Made by a program: the position numbers and the translations under genes. The notes beneath the pieces are model-generated. The model saw only the letters and a list, made by a program, of their open reading frames with translations, had not been told where the DNA came from and made no database searches. This document shows, one piece after another, positions 56,201 to 64,000 of a stretch of DNA of 64,000 nt. This DNA is from Pyrrhoderma lamaoense (taxonomy: Eukaryota > Basidiomycota > Agaricomycetes > Hymenochaetales > Hymenochaetaceae), in the NCBI GenBank assembly GCA_002794735.1, contig NBAZ01000003.1, forward strand, positions 1,054,001 to 1,118,000. The letters are read 5' to 3'. Each line of letters starts with the position of its first letter. Position 1 is the stretch's first letter.

Positions 56201-56718
56201 ACGCAAGTAGATCACCGTCTTCCGAATCGGTCTCGTTGAACCAAGGATACAGATCTAGCATGTCATCGTCTGATCTCTCACTTCCTCACTCAGCAGGTTC
56301 ATCTCGTTCCTCGTTGGCAATGCGATTGAACCATCGACTCCCGCGGCTTGACACTAGTGAAAAACTGGATTTCATGCACAACTTTGACGCGGTATCAGAG
56401 ACAGGGCATTATTCGCCTGTGTCACACTCGGGATCTACGTTTGACCTGCCTGTGGAAACACGTGTGATACCACCTAACAGTAACGGGAGTACTGCAAGCT
56501 TAGCACATAGCGTCCACAGTACGAACGGGAATAGCGGGAGTGAAGGGGGATTGGTACAGCAGAATGAACCTAATCATCCGCAGCGCTCACCGATGGCATC
56601 ATTTTATTCGGCTGGGAATAACTTCTCAGAAGATGGGCAATTTAACTCGTCTCCTACGTTCATGATGCGAACTAATGGAGGGCAAGAGAACGTCGCTTCC
56701 TATGGATATTATAACTAG
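53234..56718 (+). CDS. Homeodomain transcription factor, non-TALE, with several frame breaks
   Basis: Nuclear DNA-binding regulator with a single 60-residue homeodomain near the N-terminus. Exons: 53234-53679, 54008-54024, 54261-55858, 55957-56044 and 56200-56718; about 890 residues. The homeodomain begins KHRKRTTRSQLKVLEETF and ends VWFQNRRAKEKTLAKK; the recognition helix is split by two introns (328 and 236 nt) around a 17-nt exon encoding VWFQN. The rest is disordered: an acidic stretch, a Gly run, and many SSS, NGS and Pro segments. Exon 1 needs one base in the C run at 53257-53260, and exon 3 needs four single bases (near 54612-54615, 54757, 54920 and 55390). The exon phase then closes exactly, and every shift has the same direction. 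Typical of basidiomycete homeodomain regulators of dikaryon and fruit-body development; that role is inferred. It is flanked by the longest, most repetitive spacers of the window. Confidence 0.88.
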
Positions 56719-59700
56719 CGTCATTTCTGGCTGGTCCATCTTTCTCCTCCTTCCTTTTTTTTCAACTCTGTTCGAGTGTGTTTTCGTTCATAACGGGAGA
56801 GAGTGCGCCCCCTTCATCATCCCTTTCTCAAGTGGTGCGCCCCTCCTCTCCATTCGGCGGCTTCTCTTCGTTCCATTTCTTCTGATCTGCTCTTTCATAT
56901 ATCCATGATGTAAACGGGTCATGAGGCCATTCAAACTTTCTTCCTTTCTTTTTCCTTCTTCTTAATTCCCTTGTTTCAAGTAGTTCATCTACCAATCGTG
57001 GACTGGAGCGTTTTCTAATATTTTTTTTATTTTTTTATCTTTCTTTTCTTGTTGGCTTACTCCGTGTGAAAAGTGTGCATCCCCTCCCCACCCCCTGTAT
57101 ACAACTTACTGTACTTTCTCTTCCTCCTTAACTCAGCTAACATCCCTTCTTTCTCTTTTTCCCCTCTTGGCTTTTAATTCAATTATATGCTTATCAACCC
57201 CTCTCGCCGCTTCCCCCTCCCTCCTTCCCTCCTCCCCCCTTTGCCTCTTCCTCCTTCATGAAAATCGAACTGTTTTTGGTTCTTCCGGTCCCCCGTTTGG
57301 GTTTTCGCGTTCCCCCTCCCAGAATTTTTTTTTTACTCGTTAAGCTTCTCCTAAACCTTTATGAGTATTGCTCCGAAAGGGGAAGGAAGGGGAGGCGTGT
57401 GCAAGTCCCAAATGGTTATGCTTGTGTTAAGCGAGATCAGCGAAGAGTTTTCCTTTTTTCTCTCTCTTTTTCTTCAAAGTTTCTCCAAAGTAAAATTACT
57501 TTTGCAAATATATATCTATATATATTATGTACCTTATTATTTCCTCTACTAACACGTATTATGTTTTTTACACTCTCTTTCTCTCTCTCCCTACCTTCTT
57601 CCTCCCTACCCTTTTTAACCCTGTTATTATCTATATTTTTTTAAACTCCCCCTCCCCACCCTTCTTCTCTCTCACACTCTCTTTCCAAGTATATTCTGAA
57701 AGAAAAAAAATTAACCTGTCATTACCTTGGTACAGTCCCACAACTTTTTTTTCAATATCTCATTTCAATCCGTTCTCTCCCTCTCTCTCTCTCTATTTTT
57801 TTATGTTAACCAAATACTGGATTATGGCCAAACTTTTAACAAGCGCCTTTCCTTGACCTTTTTCCATCTTCACCAACTCCTCTATCTCTACCTCCAACAC
57901 CAGCTTCTCGCTCATCACTCGTCCCTCATCCCCCTCCTTCCCATCTACTCCTTTCCCTTTCTTCACCCGTCCGTCCGTCCGTCGCGTTCGTTTTCTTTAT
58001 TCTTTACTTTTTTTGTTATTCCACTGACTTGTGTTGCTTCTTCAAAAAAAGTCTTGTTTTCGACCTTAGTTTATAGTTTTAATTACTTTCCCCCTTTCTC
58101 GCCTTTCTTTCATATTTTCTTTTCCTTTTCTCTCCTATCTGATCTCTTCTCTCTCTTTTCTCTCGTTCAACTCTTCTCTTATCTCTGTCTGTTTCTCTGT
58201 TCCTCTGTCTGTCTGTCTGTTTCTCGTTCAAACTCTCTCTCTCGATCTCTGTCTCTTATTACTTACAATAAGTACATTAATGTGAATTTTTTTAAACTCT
58301 TTTCTTCGTTTCGATGAAAGTAAGAAGTAAGAAGTAAGAACATTGAAAGGATGAAAGGTTTTGAAGTGGGGGGCGAGGGGGGTGGGGTTGAGAGTCCGGG
58401 GTTTTTGCGAAAAAAAAAGAGAGAGAGATGGTTGAATGTTTGAGATTGATAATGTTGAAGATGTGAACTTGCCAGGCGAAAGGTTGATTGTTTTTTTTTT
58501 CCGGGATTCTTACTGCGTATTCTCTAACCTCTATACTTTATCTCGAGTTCGTTCTACATGTATAATATAATCACAGGAAATCAGTCTGTTCGTTGAGTCT
58601 TACTTTTGGAGTTATGATCTTTTTTTTTCTCTTTCTTTTCTTTTTTTCTCTTTCTGTTCTTATGTCTTGTACGCTTGTAATGCTTGTACGTTATATGCTT
58701 GTACGTACATGGGGGTGAGGTTCTACGGGTTCTTCGGTACTTACTCCTTTCATCTCTTTCATCTCTTACTCTTTCCTTTCACTCTTACTTTCCTACTGTT
58801 CTACTGTTCTACTCTCTTCGACTCTGTGACTCTCTTATGAGGTTGCCTTGTGTAAGTGCATATACCGTATACCATACACATCCACTAGAAGAGACAAGAC
58901 AGACGAGAGAGGATGGCGGAGGCGGGTAGAGGGAGGAAGGAATCCAAAGCATCACAAAGCAAAGGGAAGTGAGAAGGATGGTGAGGACGTTGCTGAGAAG
59001 GGGGGCGGGGCGTGAAAGGATCCCGAAAGGTGGTAGTCAGTGGAATACTGGGACTTTGGGTTACTGGGTTTTGGAGGGTTATTGGGTTTATAGGATGTAT
59101 AACCCCTCAAGTCTATAAAAATAGGAAAGATACTGAAAAAATAATAATAGTAATTGGGTTAGAGAGCAAACTAGCTTTTGGAGTAGAGATTAGGATTTAA
59201 GAAATAAGAAATAGGTAGTCGCTTCTGAGATATCCGAAGAGCACGCATGTATGTATATGTGTTATGTGTTTAATGTATGTATGTGTTAATTTGGTATTAT
59301 TGCATTGCATTGCGCATGTTCGTTGTAATCGTGATTGTGATTGTACTTGGGACTCGGGGGCTTGGGAGCTTGGGAGCTCGGAAAGGACGCCACCGCTTCT
59401 GGCTTTTGCTTTTCGGCTTATGCCACTTGGTAGCCTTGCGAGTCGTTCGGGATTAAAGCTTTAAGATACAGAATATGGAGTAGGGGGTGAGGAGTAGGGA
59501 GTTTTGAGGAGGGGGGGGGGGGGAGGTTGATATCATGGTACGGTGTACGATGTGTACGATGTGGCTCCTCCCCTTCCCCTCTCTCTATTCTCTGTTTCTT
59601 TTCTGTTAGATATTGTACACGACGGAGATATAAAACAAACATGGTTTTAACGTATATAATATAATATATAGAGAGTAAAGGAATATATTGTATTTATATA

Positions 59701-61417
59701 ATGTATTGATTATGCTAGATAGTAGATGTGCATATGCTTGTGTAATCCGACTCAGTGCTATATGCTTATATAATTTAATTATTACAACTTGCATAAGAAA
59801 GGAAATTTTTTACGATGATGAGTATCATAATCATATGTATTAATTAATTCGTATACTGAGTGTAACATCTAACATGCATTTTAAATAACATTTAATTGTT
59901 AGTATTCCGAATGGAGAGAGGAAAAAGATACATAGATTGATATCGATATGAGAGTTAGTTACATCATACATGCAAAAGCCCCTAAGTAAGCAAAAAGTCG
60001 CGGGTTTGTGTAAACGAGCTTCGAGTCAGATTATCAGGTTAATTAAGTACGGCGGGGAGTCTTGCTCATCAAAACAAAAACAAGGGGTCATCGCACATCG
60101 CACATCGCGTTCTCTCTCTCCTCCTCTCTTTCTCTCTCTTCTTCCACTCAACACTCGTAACGTTCATCTCCCTAAGCTCTAGATCATCTTGACGAACTCT
60201 TGTGCTGTACTTCAAAAAAAAAGAAAGAGAAGAAAAGTTTTTGAAGCAAGAAGAAGAGAGATAGATAGATAGATAGATCAAAGCAGAGGAGGCCCCCCCT
60301 GTCATTTCTCGAGGGAAAAAAACTAAACTCTAGGTCCGAGAATCGAAAAAAAAGTTTCGTTGGGGTGGAAAGACATAAAGAAGTAAACGAGGATAAAAGA
60401 AAAGAGAAAGTCTAGGGCATAATAGGATAAAACAGGAGATATTAGGAATGGCGTTCCCTCCTCATGATAGTACGTGACCATCCTTTCTGCATATACTCAT
60501 CTCTTGAGGGCTAATCAAGAATTTTTTTCGTACATGTTTTTTCTTTTCTCACTTCAAATATAACAATAATAACATTACGATGATGTTGTTTTTAATTTCA
60601 TTTTCACTTGAAACAATTAACAGTGATGTGTGTTGTAATCTGGCATTCCTGGCATCTTCGAAACACACACACACACACACACACATCTGTGAACCATAAC
60701 TCTCGATCAACGTATCGATACGGTGGGGGGGACGATACAACGATATTTAAACGGACTACGGCTGATTCTTCGGACTTGACAAAACTCTAATGAACTTGAA
60801 ACTTGTTGGAACTTGAATGGACTGTCACTCTTGGGACTCACCCTTCAACCTTTTCAAAAAAAAAATAATCAAATAAACGCTACACTTTCTTTCTCTGATG
60901 ATGCATATGATTTGCACAAAACGGAATCTATACGCATGACCACTTCCACCTACCCACCCGCCCCCTCCTTCCCCCCATAAAAAATCATACTTCTTTGATG
61001 GCTTCTTCTACTAACCAACAATCGCCACATGAATCTATCAATCTGCTCTGGATTCCTTGGGGAAATGTATCTGGTGTGGATCGCGTTCTGACTTGGTTTT
61101 GTAACGGCTGCACATTGCTCTCCCTTCTTCTTTGATTGTGGATGTATGCGCAATCCCCCACCGATCTGGATTTCTTTCTTTCTCTTCAATTTTTTCTTCA
61201 CCTTGAACTTTTTTGGGGGGAAATCGATCTAATCTGGTTTCTCTTCCTTTTTTCAATTAAAAAAAACACTCTTTCGGCTGGTGGATTTGACTAACGGGAT
61301 CATTTTCTTTGGTGGGGATGTCTTGTTTTTCTCTTTGTGGGTTGGGGGTTCGGTTCGTATGTGTCATTCTTTCTTAACGATGCTGGGTGGGGCGGAATAT
61401 GGTTTGGATTTGAATAG
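56719..61417. other. Spacer between the homeodomain gene and isoleucyl-tRNA synthetase
   Basis: About 4.7 kb, starting with pyrimidine-rich DNA on the plus strand (to about 58320) and then mixed AT-rich DNA. It contains CCGT units (57967-57984), CTGT units (58203-58222), GATA units (60255-60278) and an AC run (60663-60685). Reading frames are translations of simple sequence. The end of the stretch must hold the first exon and promoter of the synthetase gene: an ATG at 60998 (MASSTNQQSP) is a candidate start, with possible donors at 61074 (GTGTGG) or 61101 (GTAACG). Neither choice is certain. Confidence 0.5.
60663..60685 (+). repeat. AC dinucleotide repeat
   Basis: About eleven AC units read directly in the sequence. 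Confidence 0.9.
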
Positions 61418-64000
61418 TCTCGGTTCCGTTCAACTTCCCAAAGGAAGAAGAGAAGGTGCTAGCGTTTTGGCGGGAGATTGATGCGTTTAAGACCCAATTG
61501 AAGTTGAGCGAACAACGTCCGCCGTACTCGTTCTATGATGGCCCTCCTTTTGCAACTGGTTTACCGCATTATGGCCACTTGTTGGCGGGTACGATCAAGG
61601 TGGGACCCTTTTCCTCTCTTTTTTCTTCTTTCACTTGCTTCTTTTGATCATGATTGGCTTTCTATTCTCTCCTGTTTGTTTCTACTGTTATCATTATCGA
61701 TCTTGGCGTTATTGTTTTTATTGCTGGGAAGGATGGACGGAAGTGGAAGATTGCTTTGGTTTCTCTTTGCTTAATTGCTATTTTTCTTTACAGCATCCCC
61801 CATTCTTCTGTGCCTTTTTTCCACCCTTTCTCCTTCTATCTCGTTTCTTTCCGTTATGTTTTCAGTTCTTACCCCACTTCTTCTTCTTCTTCTTACACGT
61901 CCTCTTCTTTCATTGTCTTCTTTCCATGAGACTTCTTTTGTTTCATATTGTTTTTTTATCTTTCTAGCCTTTTGCTGTCAATCTCACAACTTCGGTGGAG
62001 ATTAAGAGTCATAAACCATCTACAACCATGCTAACTTTATAATCTCTTTTCTTTCTACCTCATGCATATATCCTTCTCTCGATCCCTCGATCCCGTCAAA
62101 TCGATAACCCGAAAACGCACTATACGGTATATGGGGATGTGAATATAACTCTAAATACGAAACAACAACAACAATTACCTACGAATCTCTTTTATCCAAC
62201 TAAACTACCTTGGGGTGGTCGATGAACGAACACGCCGCATTTCGGATTTCATTAATCATCGGGGGAATCTCTTGGTTGCCTGCGCAATGGTTTATGGGAT
62301 ATGGGTGTGAACTGCTCCCCCTCCTTCCCCGTCTCCTCTCTTCCTACCTTCTTCTGTACTTCTTTCTTCCTTGTATGCACATGTATGAACGTGTGCGTGT
62401 GTACTACGGGCGTATGTACTCCTTTCCTCTCCCGTCCTCCTTTCAATTTACAATAGGACATTGTCACGCGGCATGCATGTGCAATGGGATTCTACGTCGA
62501 GCGGCGGTTCGGGTGGGACACGCACGGACTACCGGTCGAGCACGAGATCGATAAGAAGCTCAAGATTCAGGGAAAGGAGGATGTGATGAAGATGGGTATT
62601 CCGGCATATAACGCAGAGTGCCGGGCGATTGTGATGCGGTATGCTCAGGAATGGCAGAAGACTGTTGAAAGAATGGGAAGGTGGATTGATTTTGAAAATG
62701 GGTACAAAACGTTAAATCCCTCGTATATGGAATCTATCTGGTGGGCGTTTGCTACGCTTTTTGATAAAGGATTGGTTTATAGAGGGTTACGTGTCATGCC
62801 TTACTCTACGGGATGTACGACCCCTCTGAGTAACTTTGAGGCTGGGTTGGACTATAGGGATGTTCAGGACCCGGCAATTACCGTGGCTTTTCCGTTAGTG
62901 AATGATAGAAAGACAAGTTTGCTTGCCTGGACGACTACACCGTGGACTTTGCCTTCAAATCTTGCTCTATGTGTTCATCCTAAATTTAAGTACATCAAGA
63001 TTTTCGATGAGACACGTCAAGAGAACTTTATTATTCATGAGAACCTTCTCCGTACATTGTACAAGGATCCCAAGAAGGCAAAATACAAGAAAATTGGCGA
63101 GTTTATGGGCGCCGATATGATTGGATGGAGATACGTGCCTCTCTTTGAATATTTCACTGATCAGGTACGTCCTTTCAGCTTTCTTTAGCCTTTTGTGTGG
63201 AATTTGAAACAACTACCAATTGCATGATAGTTTGAAGATAAAGCTTTCAGGGTAGTGGCCGATGAATATGTCACTGCGACTGATGGTACAGGTATTGTAC
63301 ACCAAGCTCCTGCATTCGGAGACGACGATCATCGTATTGCCATCAGCTACAATGTCATCGAGCCAGATGAGATGCCTCCCTGTCCCCTCAATGATGCAGG
63401 TCAATTTACGAAAGAGGTCCCTGATTTCAAGGGGATGTACTTCAAAGACGCGGATAAGGAGATTATGAAAGTTCTAAAGTCAAAGAACCGTCTTATAGTT
63501 CAGAGCACCACGACTCACTCGTATCCATTCTGTTGGAGGTCGCATACTCCGTTGCTATATCGCGCGATCCCAGCCTGGTTTGTGCGTGTGCAAGGGGCTG
63601 TAGACCAGTTAGTTGCAAACAACAGAGAAACCCGTTGGTGCGTATCTCGAAACATATACACACTCTCCGTTAATGTAGCATACTTACATATATCTCCTTT
63701 CTTTTGAACTTCAATGCATGATGTCAGGGTTCCGCAAAATGTCGGAGATGGTCGGTTCGGAAATTGGATCGCAAATGCACGCGACTGGAATGTATCTCGT
63801 AATAGATACTGGGGAACTCCCGTGCCATTATGGGTTTCCGATGACTTTGAGGAAGTTGTTTGTATCGGATCGATAGCTCAGTTAGAAGAACTTTCTGGGG
63901 CCAGCGGTATCAAGGATTTGCACAGAGAAAGTGTTGATCATATCACGATTCCGTCAAAACAGGGTAAAGGTGTCCTTCGTCGTGTTGAAGAAGTTTTTGA
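61418..64000 (+). CDS. ILS1: Cytosolic isoleucyl-tRNA synthetase, 5' exon unresolved and 3' end outside the window
   Basis: Class I synthetase charging tRNA-Ile in the cytosol, with an editing domain. Exons seen: 61418-61599, 62457-63164, 63231-63637 and 63728 to the window end. The first of these opens [19 protein letters not shown] behind an acceptor (TAG at 61415-61417), so a short start exon lies upstream. Signatures: [20 protein letters not shown] with the HIGH-type box HYGH at 61567-61578; [29 protein letters not shown]; the editing-domain signatures [16 protein letters not shown] and [31 protein letters not shown]; and [21 protein letters not shown]. These match the eukaryotic cytosolic enzyme rather than the mitochondrial one. 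The KMSKS half lies beyond 64000. The second intron (61600-62456, 857 nt) is by far the longest in the window. No frame break was seen. Confidence 0.95.

Noticed and set aside
57258..58317. Several 100-200-codon plus-strand frames after the homeodomain gene
   Set aside because: They overlap in different frames and consist of Phe/Ser/Leu runs from TTTC/CTCT sequence.

Overview
The window looks like nuclear DNA of a filamentous basidiomycete, probably a mushroom-forming agaricomycete. It carries fungal-type genes (chitin synthase, Wee1, Sea4/Mios, a shelterin TPP1-like protein) split by many GT-AG introns of about 46-90 nt. There is also an N-terminal homeodomain regulator of the kind found in mushrooms, and AT-rich spacers full of simple repeats. 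The species cannot be named from the sequence alone.

Layout. 1-13.3 kb is a gene-dense block: a 5'-truncated Sea4/Mios gene (+), an Hsp110/Sse1 chaperone (+), a long disordered protein with LEERIG-type repeats (+), a His/Met-rich single-pass membrane protein (-), and a DUF6625-like putative glycosyltransferase (+). 13.3-23.5 kb is a 10-kb gene desert. 23.5-25.2 kb holds a Ser/Pro-rich unknown gene (+), followed by a 3-kb spacer. 28.4-43.0 kb is a second dense block: delta-aminolevulinate dehydratase (+), chitin synthase with 17 exons (+), an R3H-domain protein (-), a TPP1-like telomere protein (-), and Wee1 kinase (+), which diverges from TPP1. 43.0-53.2 kb is another 10-kb desert, very rich in purine/pyrimidine tracts and short tandem repeats, in front of the homeodomain gene (53.2-56.7 kb, +). 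A 4.7-kb spacer follows, then the 5' part of cytosolic isoleucyl-tRNA synthetase (+), cut by the window end.

No tRNA, rRNA, CRISPR array or recognisable transposon gene was seen. The genes are ordinary housekeeping and developmental loci, not a single cluster. The main functional links visible are: a step-type heat-shock element before Hsp110; Mlu cell-cycle boxes in the 470-bp divergent promoter of TPP1 and WEE1; and two growth-control or translation genes (Sea4, IleRS) at the ends.

A technical warning. Several genes read well only if one base is supplied at specific points: Hsp110, chitin synthase, Wee1, the homeodomain gene, TPP1, and perhaps the 6.7-kb gene. In every case settled by exon-phase bookkeeping the missing amount is one base, often next to a short homopolymer. 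Together with intact essential functions this suggests consensus deletion errors rather than pseudogenes. Exon boundaries given here were worked out by eye from splice consensus, reading phase and protein conservation.
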